Positions 25,717 to 35,456 of a stretch of 64,000 nucleotides of DNA are shown one piece after another. The stretch covers positions 186,001 through 250,000 of the forward strand of contig CABJAW010000005.1 of the NCBI GenBank assembly GCA_902363665.1, given 5' to 3'. The stretch's first letter is position 1, and every line of letters starts with the position of its first letter. The notes under the pieces were generated by a model, which saw only the letters and a list, made by a program, of their open reading frames with translations, did no database searches and was not told where the DNA came from. Both the position numbers and the translations under genes were made by a program. This stretch comes from Lachnospiraceae bacterium. GTDB lineage: Bacteria > Bacillota > Clostridia > Lachnospirales > Lachnospiraceae.

Positions 25717-26721
25717 ATGAAAAGCAATACTGTTATTTTTACTGAACCATGTAAGGTTGAAATACAAGAAATTGATTGTCCTAAGCCAGGAAAATCAGAG
25801 GTTTTGATTCGGACAGAACAAACCTTAATTAGCACAGGAACGGAATTAACTTTCTTGACTGGGGAATGTCCGGAAAAATCAAAATGGTCAGAATATATTC
25901 ACTATCCGCAAAAGAGCGGTTACTCAAATGTGGGTATTATTGAAGAAGTAGGTGAAGGTGTTTCAAAGGATTTAATTGGGAAACGTGTAGCAAGTTTCAG
26001 TGGACATTCACAGTATGTCATTGTGAATGTAAATGAGCTTCGTATGATTAATTATGAAATTAAACCAGAAGAAGCAACATTTTTTGCACTTGCAGAAACA
26101 ACGATCAATGGAATTCGAAGAACTGGTATCGAATTAGGAAACAGGGTTGTAGTATATGGAGCTGGTATTGTAGGTCAACTGGCGGCCAGGTTTTTACTTG
26201 CAGGAGGATGTACAGAAATTTTTGTGGTAAACAGGAGTGAAGCAAGACTGAAGCATTTACCTGATCAGAGGGCAATTATTCCAATTTGCTCTACAAAAGA
26301 AGATCCAATCTCGATTATAAAAGAATATACATATGGGGATATGGCGGATATTGTTATTGAAACAACGGGAAATGCGGATGCGATTCCGGAAGAATTTTTA
26401 GCTTTGCACCAGCAGGGAAAGCTTTGTATGTTGAGTTCACCTAAGAAAAAAACCTTAATTGATTTTCATGATTGTTGTAATGCAGTAAGTGTAAACATTA
26501 TTGGCGCACATACATCTTCACAGGCACCGGTAAAAACTTATGACAATCCGTGGACATGTGAAAGAAATAGTGAAACATTTTTTAAGTTGATTTACAACAA
26601 ACAGGTAGATATGTCAGAAATGATTACACATCGTGTAAGCTATAAAGAGGCACCGCAGATGTATCAGATGCTGTTAAAGGATCGCACGCAGGCACTGGGT
26701 GTTGTTCTGGATTGGAGATAA
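25717..26721 (+). CDS. Medium-chain (MDR) alcohol/sugar dehydrogenase
   Basis: 334-residue zinc-type dehydrogenase-like protein. GroES-like N-terminal half with LISTGTELTFLTGECP and SGYSNVGIIEEVGEGV; Rossmann half with VVVYGAGIVGQLAARFLLAGG. The classical catalytic-zinc Cys in the first domain is replaced by the STGTEL segment, as in a subgroup of MDR proteins found in sugar and polyketide clusters. ATG 25717 follows GGAGGA; the ATG at 25702 overlaps that site. It ends 1 bp before the glycosidase. In this operon it could oxidise the released sugar to a lactone (inferred). Confidence 0.82.
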   Translation: MKSNTVIFTEPCKVEIQEIDCPKPGKSEVLIRTEQTLISTGTELTFLTGECPEKSKWSEYIHYPQKSGYSNVGIIEEVGEGVSKDLIGKRVASFSGHSQYVIVNVNELRMINYEIKPEEATFFALAETTINGIRRTGIELGNRVVVYGAGIVGQLAARFLLAGGCTEIFVVNRSEARLKHLPDQRAIIPICSTKEDPISIIKEYTYGDMADIVIETTGNADAIPEEFLALHQQGKLCMLSSPKKKTLIDFHDCCNAVSVNIIGAHTSSQAPVKTYDNPWTCERNSETFFKLIYNKQVDMSEMITHRVSYKEAPQMYQMLLKDRTQALGVVLDWR

Positions 26722-26722
26722 G

Positions 26723-29287
26723 ATGAAGGGCAGTAAAGAAGAAATTAAGGCCATCGATTTACGTAGCGATTATAAGGTAAATCCGATAGGAATTCACAAT
26801 GTAGCTCCGCGCTTATCCTGGAGAATGAAGGCGTATGGAAAAAACCGCAAACAGAGTGCCTACCAGATTCAGGCATTTAAAAAGGCTTCAGATCTTAAGG
26901 AAGTTCTTGTTTGGGATAGCGAAAAAGTTTATTCCGAAGAATCTGTGAACATTTCGTATAAAGGAAAGCCGCTTTTATCCAGAGAGAGAGTTTACTGGAA
27001 AGTTCGTATATGGGATGAAAAGGAAAATGTTTCTGAATGGAGTGATGAGGCTTTTTTTGAAGCTGGTTTATTAAATAAGACGGATTGGGAAGCAGAGTGG
27101 ATTTGTGCGTCAGAGAGGGCAGCAGCGATTTATTTTAGAAAAGTCTGCAATATAGAGAAGCAGCCGAAAACCGGGCGGTTGTATATTTCCGGGTTAGGAT
27201 ATTATGAAGCTTATCTTAACGGAAAAAAATGTGGAGAAGATGTTCTTACGCCGAATCGAACGCATTATGTGGAACGAGTTTATTACCATACATATGATAT
27301 AACAACTGCGATTGTTCGCGGAGAAAATGTTTTTGGTATTGAGCTTGGCAATGGATGGTATAACCAAAAAGATAAAATTAACGAAAAAAAATTATGGTAT
27401 GGATATCCAAAGCTTTTGTTCCAGATTGAAATAGAATATGAAGATGGAGACAAAGATGTATTTATAAGCGATGAAAATACGAAATGGCATGAAAGTCCTA
27501 GAATTTATAATAATATTTATTTTGGAGAAATATATGATGCACGTAAGGAGAGCGTAGGCTGGCGAGAAAAAGATTTCGAAGACCTGGATTGGAAATTTGC
27601 AGGTAAAGCAGAGGAACCAGGCGGAGAATTAACCAAACAGAAAGCTCCGTCAGATCAAAAGATTTGCGAACTTTTTCCCAAGAAGATCAGTGAAGTAACG
27701 CCCGGAATGTATGTGATTGATTTTGGGCAGAATATGACTGGCTGGGTTAAAATGAGAGTATCTGGCAAAGAGGGAGATAAGGTTCAGCTGCGGTTTGGTG
27801 AAGAACTGTGGCCGGATGGGAAAATAAATTATTATAGTACTGGAAGTGGGTGGAAACAGCAAAAAGATATCTATATTTTAAGTGGAAAAAAAGAAGAATA
27901 TTATGAACCGGCATTTACGTGGCATGGATTTCGATATGTAGAGGTACAGGGATATCCGGGAGTTCCAAAGATGGAAGACTTTGTGGCAGTGCATATTCGG
28001 GCAGGGGTCGAACGGTCAGGTAAATTTATATGCTCTAACGCATTGATCAATCAGATTCAGAAAGCAAGTCTGTGGTCGATGGAGAGTGGTTTACATGGAG
28101 GCATTCCACTTGATTCTCCTCACAGAGAACGGCAGGGGTATGGAGGGGATGCATTGGTTACAGCAAAAGCTATGATGTATAGCTATGACATGCATGAATT
28201 CTATTCCGACTGGATGGATGACTTTATAGATGCACAGGACAAGACAACAGGATTTTTGCCACACACAGTACCATGTCAGGACGGCGGTGGTGGTCCGGCT
28301 TGGGGAAGTGCTTTGATTATTATCACATGGCTTATGTATCGTTACTACGGAGACACGAAGAGCGCAGAAGAGTATTTTGATAATATGATTCATTGGATGC
28401 AATTCCTGCAGACCGGAATGGAAAAAGGAATTGTTGAGGGCGAAGGTACAGATAAGGATTGTCTTGGAGAATGGTCGACACCTGGAGAAATTTTAATACC
28501 TCCGCGATTTGTTAATACTTTTTTCTATGCATATAATGCGAAACTTATGACAGAATTGGCAGAGGTGCTTGGACGGTCAGCAGATGCAGAATATTTTCAA
28601 AATCAATATAATGAAACAGTGCTTAGCTTTAGAAACGAGTTTTATGATTCTAAAAATGGCAGGTACAGTATTGGGGCACAGGGAACGGAAGCATTTGCGA
28701 ATAAGTTGGGTGCTATCAGAGAAAGGGAACTTTGCGAAGTAAAACAGTATTTGGAGAAACATATTACCAAGGAGTGCGAAGGGAACTTAGATACAGGAAT
28801 TTTTGGGACACCATTATTATTTGAAACACTTGTTGAATTTGGTCTTGGTGAAGTAGCCTATCATATGATTACTAGCGTAACGTATCCAAGCTATGGATAT
28901 ATGATTACAAATGGAGCCACTACATTATGGGAATACTGGGAAAAAGAGTATGGATTTTATCAGTGTCCTGCGAATCATAATCAGCCGATGTTCGGCAGTA
29001 TAAGTAGCTTCTTTTACGAAAAGCTGGCTGGAATTAAGCCATTAAAGCCGGCATACAAGAAAATTGAAATTAAGCCGGCAATGATAGGAGATCTTAGATT
29101 TGTATCATCCAGTGTAAAGACACCGTATGGAGAAGTCTGCATAGATTGGGAGAGAAACGAAGACGAAATTTTAGTGTCTGTGGTAATTCCGCCAAATACG
29201 GATGCAGTTTTGCTGATCCCGGGACAAGAAAGAAAAGAAATTGGATCCGGTAACTATCAGTTTAGATATGTTACATGTGAGAAATAA
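26723..29287 (+). CDS. GH78-type alpha-L-rhamnosidase-like glycoside hydrolase
   Basis: 854 residues with no signal peptide, so probably cytoplasmic, acting on imported glycosides. Order: N-terminal fibronectin-like domain (RLSWRMKAYGKNRKQSAYQI), rhamnosidase N domain (LYISGLGYYEAYLNGKKCGE), concanavalin-like domain, (alpha/alpha)6 barrel with LDSPHRERQGYGGDALV near residue 465 holding the acidic catalytic residues, GEWSTPGE, and C-terminal GATTLWEYW plus FGSISSFFYEKLAGIKP. These are GH78 hallmarks. Inverting hydrolysis of an alpha-L-rhamnoside is the default prediction, but neighbouring genes suggest another sugar. Starts 1 bp after the dehydrogenase, with GGAG upstream. Confidence 0.9.
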   Translation: MKGSKEEIKAIDLRSDYKVNPIGIHNVAPRLSWRMKAYGKNRKQSAYQIQAFKKASDLKEVLVWDSEKVYSEESVNISYKGKPLLSRERVYWKVRIWDEKENVSEWSDEAFFEAGLLNKTDWEAEWICASERAAAIYFRKVCNIEKQPKTGRLYISGLGYYEAYLNGKKCGEDVLTPNRTHYVERVYYHTYDITTAIVRGENVFGIELGNGWYNQKDKINEKKLWYGYPKLLFQIEIEYEDGDKDVFISDENTKWHESPRIYNNIYFGEIYDARKESVGWREKDFEDLDWKFAGKAEEPGGELTKQKAPSDQKICELFPKKISEVTPGMYVIDFGQNMTGWVKMRVSGKEGDKVQLRFGEELWPDGKINYYSTGSGWKQQKDIYILSGKKEEYYEPAFTWHGFRYVEVQGYPGVPKMEDFVAVHIRAGVERSGKFICSNALINQIQKASLWSMESGLHGGIPLDSPHRERQGYGGDALVTAKAMMYSYDMHEFYSDWMDDFIDAQDKTTGFLPHTVPCQDGGGGPAWGSALIIITWLMYRYYGDTKSAEEYFDNMIHWMQFLQTGMEKGIVEGEGTDKDCLGEWSTPGEILIPPRFVNTFFYAYNAKLMTELAEVLGRSADAEYFQNQYNETVLSFRNEFYDSKNGRYSIGAQGTEAFANKLGAIRERELCEVKQYLEKHITKECEGNLDTGIFGTPLLFETLVEFGLGEVAYHMITSVTYPSYGYMITNGATTLWEYWEKEYGFYQCPANHNQPMFGSISSFFYEKLAGIKPLKPAYKKIEIKPAMIGDLRFVSSSVKTPYGEVCIDWERNEDEILVSVVIPPNTDAVLLIPGQERKEIGSGNYQFRYVTCEK

Positions 29288-29293
29288 TAAGAA

Positions 29294-29323
29294 ATACAGC
29301 CTGCCTTTTTTAGCAGGCTGTAT
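29294..29323 (+). terminator. Intercistronic hairpin after the GH78 gene
   Basis: ATACAGCCTGC (29294-29304) and GCAGGCTGTAT (29313-29323) form a perfect 11 bp stem with a T-rich loop. The + strand has no T-run after it, so it may be a partial terminator or mRNA-stabilising hairpin inside the operon. Confidence 0.5.
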
Positions 29324-29416
29324 GACTATGGAAAACTGGAGTTAATACGATAAAAGTTTTGAGTTTATTAGGCTGAAGATTGCGAGAGATTATAATTTAT
29401 GGAAGGGTGATAAAAG

Positions 29417-31099
29417 ATGTCTTACAGAAGTCATGAAATTTTACAGGGTCCCGGGTATGCAAATGTAAGAGCTTTATATAAAGCAGACGGATATGCAGAA
29501 GAGGAGCTGAAACGCCCAATCATTGGGATTGCAAATGCATATAATTCGATTTGTCCGGGCCATATTGTCCTGCGCCAGATGGCAGAAAGAATTCGTGAAG
29601 GAATTCAGGCGGCAGGGGGGATGCCAATTGAATTTGGAACAATTGGTGCCTGTGATGGAATTGCAATGGGACACGAGGGCATGCGTTATATTCTTCCGGC
29701 AAGAGAAATGATTGCAAATGATGTGGAGGCAATGGTGCAGGCTCATCGTTTAGACGGCATTGTATTACTGGGAAGCTGTGACAAAATTATTCCGGGAATG
29801 TTGATAGGGGCAATGAGGGTAAATTTGCCTACAATTTTTATTAATGGAGGACCAAGTCTTCCGGGACATATGGCAGATGGAAATCCCTATGGAGGAGAGT
29901 GGATCGACCATTCCTGCATTCAGCAGTCGGAAGGAGCTTTACAGGCAGAAAAGATTACAGAAAAAGAGTTTAAATGGATAGAGGATAATGCAATGCCGAC
30001 AGTTGGATCCTGCGCGATGCTTGGTACAGCAAATACAATGGGATGCCTTGCAGAAGCTATGGGAATCATGCTGCCAGGTTCAGCCACGATTCCGGCAGTA
30101 TATAGTAAACGTATGGCCGCCGCCTACAATAGTGGAAAAGCAATCGTTGATTTGGTACATAAGAATATAAGGATTCAGGATATTATTACAAAAAAGGCGC
30201 TGGCAAATGCAATAATGGTAAATTCAGCGATGGGAGGGTCAACAAACGCTGTATTGCATTTGCTGGCAATTGCACATAGTGGAAAAATTGATTTAACAAT
30301 AGATGATTTTGAGACGATCAGCAGTGAGATTCAGCATTTGGTGGCTATGATTCCGGCCGGAAAATATACATTATTTGATTTCTTTGAAGCTGGCGGCGTA
30401 CAGGCTTTGATGAAAGAGATGGAAGCAAAACTGTATGTGGATGCATTAACATGCACAGGAGATACATTATGTGAGAATTTGATACATGCAGAAAATAGAT
30501 CGCGGGAAGTAATTCATGCAATTCAAAATCCGGTACATAAGCGAGCAGGTATTAAGATCCTGTATGGAAATATAGCACCAGACGGTGCGGTAACGAAGCC
30601 GTCAGCAATTCCAGAAGAGGCAGTACACTTTTGTGGAAAAGCAAAGATTTATGAAAGTGAAGAATCGGCGTTGACAGGAATTCGGAATGGAGAAATACAA
30701 GGTGGAGAAGTTGTTGTGATTCGAAATGAAGGACCAAAAGGTGGACCAGGAATGCCGGAAATGTATAAAGCTATGAAGCTATTAGTTGGCTTAGGCTTGG
30801 GATCGAAGGTATGTCTGATTACAGATGGCAGATTTTCAGGATCAAACAACGGGTGCTTTGTGGGGCATATTTGTCCTGAAGCTGCGGACGATGGAGCGAT
30901 TGCATATTTACAGGATGGGGATATGATATCAGTCGATGTGGAAAATGGAAAAATTGATGCAATAGATGTAGATTTTGAAGAACGAAGGAAAAAGAAATAC
31001 ACATGTCACCAAAAGGTAGAAGGATATTTGTATCAGTATGCAAAAAATGTGGCATCTGCATCAAAAGGAGCAGTAATTCCTACCTATGAGAACGAATGA
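29417..31099 (+). CDS. IlvD/Edd family dehydratase (probable sugar-acid dehydratase)
   Basis: 560-residue iron-sulfur dehydratase. Cluster ligands Cys79 (IGACDGIAMGHEGM), Cys121 (LGSCDKIIPGM) and Cys199 (TVGSCAMLGTANTMG) are present, as are GPKGGPGMPEMY and LITDGRFSGSNNG. The family covers dihydroxy-acid dehydratase, phosphogluconate dehydratase and aldonate dehydratases. No other branched-chain amino-acid gene is near, and KDG-kinase and KDPG-aldolase genes follow, so conversion of an aldonate to a 2-keto-3-deoxyaldonate is the better reading. GAAGGG lies before the start. Confidence 0.88.
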   Translation: MSYRSHEILQGPGYANVRALYKADGYAEEELKRPIIGIANAYNSICPGHIVLRQMAERIREGIQAAGGMPIEFGTIGACDGIAMGHEGMRYILPAREMIANDVEAMVQAHRLDGIVLLGSCDKIIPGMLIGAMRVNLPTIFINGGPSLPGHMADGNPYGGEWIDHSCIQQSEGALQAEKITEKEFKWIEDNAMPTVGSCAMLGTANTMGCLAEAMGIMLPGSATIPAVYSKRMAAAYNSGKAIVDLVHKNIRIQDIITKKALANAIMVNSAMGGSTNAVLHLLAIAHSGKIDLTIDDFETISSEIQHLVAMIPAGKYTLFDFFEAGGVQALMKEMEAKLYVDALTCTGDTLCENLIHAENRSREVIHAIQNPVHKRAGIKILYGNIAPDGAVTKPSAIPEEAVHFCGKAKIYESEESALTGIRNGEIQGGEVVVIRNEGPKGGPGMPEMYKAMKLLVGLGLGSKVCLITDGRFSGSNNGCFVGHICPEAADDGAIAYLQDGDMISVDVENGKIDAIDVDFEERRKKKYTCHQKVEGYLYQYAKNVASASKGAVIPTYENE

Positions 31100-31140
31100 T
31101 AGATGCAGCATCGTTAATATTGAGGGAAAGAGGCAGTAGT

Positions 31141-31785
31141 ATGAAGGATCTTCAGGAAAAATTTGAAAAAATAGGAGTTATTCCGGTTATCGTGATCGAT
31201 GAAGCGAAAAATGCAGAACCGCTTGCGGAAGCATTAGTGGCGGGTGGGCTTCCGTGTGCGGAAATTACATTTCGAACACAGGCTGCGGAAGAAAGTATCC
31301 GCATTATGACGCAAAAGTATCCTGATATGATGGTTGGAGCTGGGACTGTTTTAAATGTAGAACAGGTTGAACGTGCGATAAATGCAGGTGCACGATTTAT
31401 TGTTTGTCCCGGGTTTGATTCAAAAGTGGTTGGCTATTGCCTGGAACGAAAAATTCCAGTTTTACCTGGATGCGTTACACCATCTGAAATAATGCAGGCG
31501 ATCGCCTGTGGTTTAAAAATGGTGAAATTTTTCCCAGCGGTTCAGTTTGGTGGGGTGGCAATGATTAAAGCGTTGGCAGCGCCGTATAATGAAATGAAAT
31601 TTGTGCCGACCGGTGGAATAAATAAAGATAATTTAAAAGAGTTTCTTTCATGTAAGGCAGTGGCAGCTTGCGGGGGAAGCTGGATGGTAAAAAGAGAATG
31701 GATTCAAAACAGTGAATTTGACAGAATCCGAAGTCTGGTAGCAGAAGCTGCAAAATTAAAAGATGAAATCAGGTCAGAAAAATAG
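31141..31785 (+). CDS. eda: KDPG/KDPGal aldolase family protein
   Basis: 214-residue class I aldolase that cleaves 2-keto-3-deoxy-6-phospho-sugar acids to pyruvate and glyceraldehyde 3-phosphate. Glu41 (CAEITFRTQAA) and the Schiff-base Lys129 (KMVKFFPAVQFGG) are visible, with VGAGTVLN, CPGF and LPGCVTPSE typical of Eda. ATG 31141 is chosen because homology begins MKDLQEKFEKIGVIPV and AGAGG precedes it. Lies 41 bp after the dehydratase. D-gluco versus D-galacto specificity cannot be told. Confidence 0.92.
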   Translation: MKDLQEKFEKIGVIPVIVIDEAKNAEPLAEALVAGGLPCAEITFRTQAAEESIRIMTQKYPDMMVGAGTVLNVEQVERAINAGARFIVCPGFDSKVVGYCLERKIPVLPGCVTPSEIMQAIACGLKMVKFFPAVQFGGVAMIKALAAPYNEMKFVPTGGINKDNLKEFLSCKAVAACGGSWMVKREWIQNSEFDRIRSLVAEAAKLKDEIRSEK

Positions 31786-31811
31786 AAACGAAAAAAGGAG
31801 AAAATGAAAAA

Positions 31812-32909
31812 ATGGATTTACATCTAAAGGAATCGTGTGAATGTAAATATGATGCAGTTTCACTTGGCGAAGTAATGTTGCGACTGGATCCGGGTGAAGG
31901 AAGAATTCGCACTGCACGTTCATTTCGAGTTTGGGAAGGCGGCGGAGAATATAATGTAATTCGAGGCCTGAGTAAGTGCTTTAGGTTAAATACAGCAGTT
32001 ATTTCTGCATTTGCCAAAAATGAAGTGGGAATGTTGTTAGAAGATCTGATCTGTCAGGGAAAAGTAGATACATCATTGATTAAGTGGGCAGATACTGATG
32101 GAATAGGACGGGTATGCAGAAATGGCCTGAATTTTACAGAACGAGGATTTGGAATCCGCGGAGCGTTAGGATGCTCGGATCGTGCGAATACTGCAATTTC
32201 CAAGGCAACTTCGGCAGATTTTGATTTTGAATATATTTTTGGAAAGCTTGGTGTACGCTGGTTTCATACAGGAGGAATTTATGCAGCACTTTCAGAAAAA
32301 TCATGTGAAACGGTAGTGGATGCAATAAAAATTGCCAAAAAATATGGTACAATTGTTTCGTATGATTTAAATTATCGCCCATCTATGTGGTCTGCAATTG
32401 GTGGTATGGAGAAAGCGCAGGAAGTAAATAAAGAAGTGGCAAAATATGTAGATGTAATGATTGGAAATGAGGAAGATTTTACTGCGTGTTTGGGATTTGA
32501 TGTAGATGGCAATGATAATGAATTAAAGAAATTAAATCTTGAAGGATATGAGAATATGATTAATAATGTAGTAGAGAAATATCCAAATCTGAAAATGGTG
32601 GCAACGACGCTTAGAGAGGTAAAGACGGCCACTGTGAATGATTGGGGTGCTATTTGCTGGGCAGAAGGTCGAATTTATACTTCAAAAAGGTATGAGAACC
32701 TTGAGATTTTAGATCGCGTGGGCGGTGGAGACTCTTTTGCATCTGGTCTGATTTATGGGATGTTGACGACAGGAGATCCGGAAACTGCACTTGAATTAGG
32801 AGTGGCACATGGAGCGCTTGCAATGACAACACCTGGAGATACCAGTATGGCAAACCGAAAAGAGGTTGAGGCAGTTATGCAGGGGGCTGGCGCACGAGTG
32901 AAGCGATAA
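31812..32909 (+). CDS. kdgK: PfkB-family 2-keto-3-deoxygluconate kinase
   Basis: 365-residue sugar kinase. GEVMLRLDPGEGRIR and VWEGGGEYNVIRGLSK mark the substrate-binding start, YDLNYRPSMW is the second PfkB region, and DRVGGGDSFASGLIYGM holds the catalytic Asp and anion hole. GEVMLR with EGG-type loops is typical of KdgK-like kinases. The start has AAAGGAG 11 bp upstream. It sits between the aldolase and the amidohydrolase and would supply the aldolase with its 6-phosphorylated substrate. Confidence 0.87.
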   Translation: MDLHLKESCECKYDAVSLGEVMLRLDPGEGRIRTARSFRVWEGGGEYNVIRGLSKCFRLNTAVISAFAKNEVGMLLEDLICQGKVDTSLIKWADTDGIGRVCRNGLNFTERGFGIRGALGCSDRANTAISKATSADFDFEYIFGKLGVRWFHTGGIYAALSEKSCETVVDAIKIAKKYGTIVSYDLNYRPSMWSAIGGMEKAQEVNKEVAKYVDVMIGNEEDFTACLGFDVDGNDNELKKLNLEGYENMINNVVEKYPNLKMVATTLREVKTATVNDWGAICWAEGRIYTSKRYENLEILDRVGGGDSFASGLIYGMLTTGDPETALELGVAHGALAMTTPGDTSMANRKEVEAVMQGAGARVKR

Positions 32910-32937
32910 AATGACAGGAAGGAGCAAGGGTAAAAAT

Positions 32938-33684
32938 ATGAGAGCACTGGATGTACATGCTCATTTGGGCAAAGATGTTGTGTTTGGACATGTAATTACA
33001 GAGGAAAATTTACTGGATGGCTATAAGGATACGATCGTACAGGGAGCAATTGTACAGCCATCGTTACCACGGTTTTCATTAAAGGCAAATAAAGAAATCC
33101 ATGATAGAATTTTTGAATTTTCGAAGTGTGATAAAATGAAAATCTGGGGGATGGCATCTATTTATCCGCATTTCACACAGGAAGAATATAGAGAAGAAGC
33201 TATTCGGTGCGTAAAAGAGCTTGGTTTTGTAGGATTGAAATTAACACCAATTGGTCACGCCTGTGATCCTGAATCAGAGGATGGTATGTATGCTTTTTCT
33301 GTGGCAGCTGAATTGGGTGTGCCGATGATGGTTCATACCGGATCAGGAATACCATTTTCAAGTCCGATGCATATTTTGAAAGCTGCAAAAGAGTATCCTG
33401 AATTAAAAATTGTAGTGGCACATGCGGGAATGGGATTGATGGCCAGAGAAGCGGTTATTTTGGCGCAGATTTGTGAAAATGTGTATCTTGAACCGACTTG
33501 GACCGGGGTTGCAGATATGGGCATGATTTATAAGGAACTGGGGGCAGAGAAGATGATGTTTTCTTCAGACCACGTAAACAATGTTGCTGTGCAATATGAA
33601 ACAATCAAAACCGTTGTGCCAGAAAAAGAAATGGAACAAGTGTTATATAAAACAGCAGAAAGTGTGTATAAAATCACATTATAG
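32938..33684 (+). CDS. Amidohydrolase-family metal hydrolase (candidate sugar lactonase)
   Basis: 248-residue TIM-barrel hydrolase of the amidohydrolase-2 type. Metal ligands: DVHAHLG near the N-terminus, MVHTGSG, VVAHAGMG and FSSDHVNNV. No signal peptide. Aldono-lactonases for L-fucose and L-rhamnose belong to this superfamily, so opening of a sugar lactone between the dehydrogenase and dehydratase steps is plausible. This is inferred from context, and decarboxylase or deacylase activity remains possible. The start at 32938 follows GGAAGGAGC; the ATG at 32911 directly abuts the kinase stop. Confidence 0.78.
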   Translation: MRALDVHAHLGKDVVFGHVITEENLLDGYKDTIVQGAIVQPSLPRFSLKANKEIHDRIFEFSKCDKMKIWGMASIYPHFTQEEYREEAIRCVKELGFVGLKLTPIGHACDPESEDGMYAFSVAAELGVPMMVHTGSGIPFSSPMHILKAAKEYPELKIVVAHAGMGLMAREAVILAQICENVYLEPTWTGVADMGMIYKELGAEKMMFSSDHVNNVAVQYETIKTVVPEKEMEQVLYKTAESVYKITL

Positions 33685-33690
33685 AGGGAT

Positions 33691-35454
33691 ATGAATATAC
33701 ATAAATTAATGAAAGAGAAAGTAAGCAGAGTAAGTATTTCCAGCAAAATGTCAATCGTTATGACCGTGTCGATTGTTTTAATCCTCACGGTCTTTCTTGG
33801 CGTAAACAGATATTATAATTCATTTTTCGTATATCAAAAACTTGAAAATGCGTCTTTGACATATTTGGATAGTATAGATAAGATGATGGAAAATTTAGTA
33901 GACACTTTGGATGGTTATTCGAGGATTTGTTTTTCCAATGCGGGAGTTCAGGAGTTATTGGAAAAAAATTCGAGTGGACAGGTTGATTTTGCATTGCAGG
34001 ACAAGGTTAATAATTATCTGTGGGAACTGGTTGTAAATGTAAAGCAGATAGAATCTATTTATTTGTATAGTAACAATGGATTGGTAGCATCAGCAGATAA
34101 GCAGGCGCTGCATTATCCGCGATATCGTTGTATTGAAGATTATGAATGGTATGATGAAGAGGAATATGGGGAATATCATGTTGATTTTTCAAGCGATGAT
34201 TTTTACAGAGAAGGTGATATGCCGGAGATCAGTTTTAGAAGAGCAGTAAGAAGTACGACTAATTTTAAAAAAATCGGTTATATGATTATGACGGTCTCTT
34301 CCGACGTGTTAAAGGATTTTTTAGTGGCGGATAATGCAGACAAATACGAAAGTATATTTTGTCTTTTGAATAATGAGGAATCTGTAATTGTGATCTCTGA
34401 TGATGTGTATACGGACGAAATGCAGAAAATCGGAAAAGACATGATTCAGAATGAAAAGACAATGGTGCTCCGGAATATGTTCGATGAAAAATATATGTTT
34501 TGTATTTTGAAATCGGAGGAAGGGTATTATATGGATGCCATTTCGGTAGAGGATGCCTATCAAAGAAACCGAGAGAGAAGTTTAATGGATATTGCATTGA
34601 TTATTTTACAGGCTATGCTCACCCTGGTTTGCATTGTTATGATTTCTAAACTATATACACGACCGATAAAGGAGCTGATGATTGCGATGCGCTGTTTGCA
34701 AAACGGTGTATTTCAGCCAGTGAAAATGAATTCTGCTCATTACGAAATACAGGAACTAATACATGTTTACAATGAAATGGTAAAAAAAATCAATGAATTG
34801 CTGGAAAAAACAAAGGAGGCAGAACGATTAAAGGGAAAAGCAGATTTAAAAGTGCTTACTGCACAGATAAATCCTCATTTTTTATATAATACATTTGATT
34901 CCATAAAAGCATTGTTTGTTTTAAAACGATATGATGATGCATATGCAATGATAGATGCGCTCTCCAGATTTTATAAAATTAATCTCAGCAAAGGAGATGA
35001 TTTTATAACAATAGAGAAAAACCTGGTGATGTTAAAAAGCTATGTCGATATTCAACAAATGCGTTTTGGTGGAGAGTTTGAATATAGATACTCGGCGGAT
35101 CCGGAAATTATGCAGTGGAAAATTTTGAAATTTGCTTTACAGCCGTTGGTGGAAAACGCAATTAATCATGGCATACATGGGTTTACGACAGAAGGGATTA
35201 TTAATCTTGATATAGTCCGGACAGGAGAAAAGGAGATTAAAATCACATTAATGGATAATGGCCGCGGAATGTCTAAAGAAGCTCTGAAAAAGGCTATTTC
35301 AGGAGAAGAGGGAAGAAATGGCAAATCTTTCGGATTATTTGCAACGCTTCATCGACTTCAGTATTGTTATGGAGATCGAATTTGGTGGAGTATTGAGTCG
35401 GAAGAAAATGGAGGTACTACAATTACAATGAAAATTGAAGTGGAGGAGTGTTGA
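33691..35454 (+). CDS. Two-component sensor histidine kinase (YesM type)
   Basis: 587-residue membrane sensor. TM1 about residues 20-40 (MSIVMTVSIVLILTVFLGVN), an extracellular sensor domain, TM2 about 298-320, HAMP-like linker, then QINPHFLYNTFDSIKAL with the phospho-accepting His near residue 396, PLVENAINHGI (N box) and LMDNGRGMSKEAL (G box). It starts 7 bp after the amidohydrolase and ends 3 bp before its response regulator, so sensor and catabolic enzymes share a transcript. It probably senses the incoming glycoside. Confidence 0.93.
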   Translation: MNIHKLMKEKVSRVSISSKMSIVMTVSIVLILTVFLGVNRYYNSFFVYQKLENASLTYLDSIDKMMENLVDTLDGYSRICFSNAGVQELLEKNSSGQVDFALQDKVNNYLWELVVNVKQIESIYLYSNNGLVASADKQALHYPRYRCIEDYEWYDEEEYGEYHVDFSSDDFYREGDMPEISFRRAVRSTTNFKKIGYMIMTVSSDVLKDFLVADNADKYESIFCLLNNEESVIVISDDVYTDEMQKIGKDMIQNEKTMVLRNMFDEKYMFCILKSEEGYYMDAISVEDAYQRNRERSLMDIALIILQAMLTLVCIVMISKLYTRPIKELMIAMRCLQNGVFQPVKMNSAHYEIQELIHVYNEMVKKINELLEKTKEAERLKGKADLKVLTAQINPHFLYNTFDSIKALFVLKRYDDAYAMIDALSRFYKINLSKGDDFITIEKNLVMLKSYVDIQQMRFGGEFEYRYSADPEIMQWKILKFALQPLVENAINHGIHGFTTEGIINLDIVRTGEKEIKITLMDNGRGMSKEALKKAISGEEGRNGKSFGLFATLHRLQYCYGDRIWWSIESEENGGTTITMKIEVEEC

Positions 35455-35456
35455 AT

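Noticed and set aside
29417..31099. Branched-chain amino-acid gene ilvD
   Set aside because: The family fits, but no ilv gene is near, and the flanking aldolase, kinase and transporter point to sugar-acid dehydration; kept as IlvD/Edd family without the symbol.
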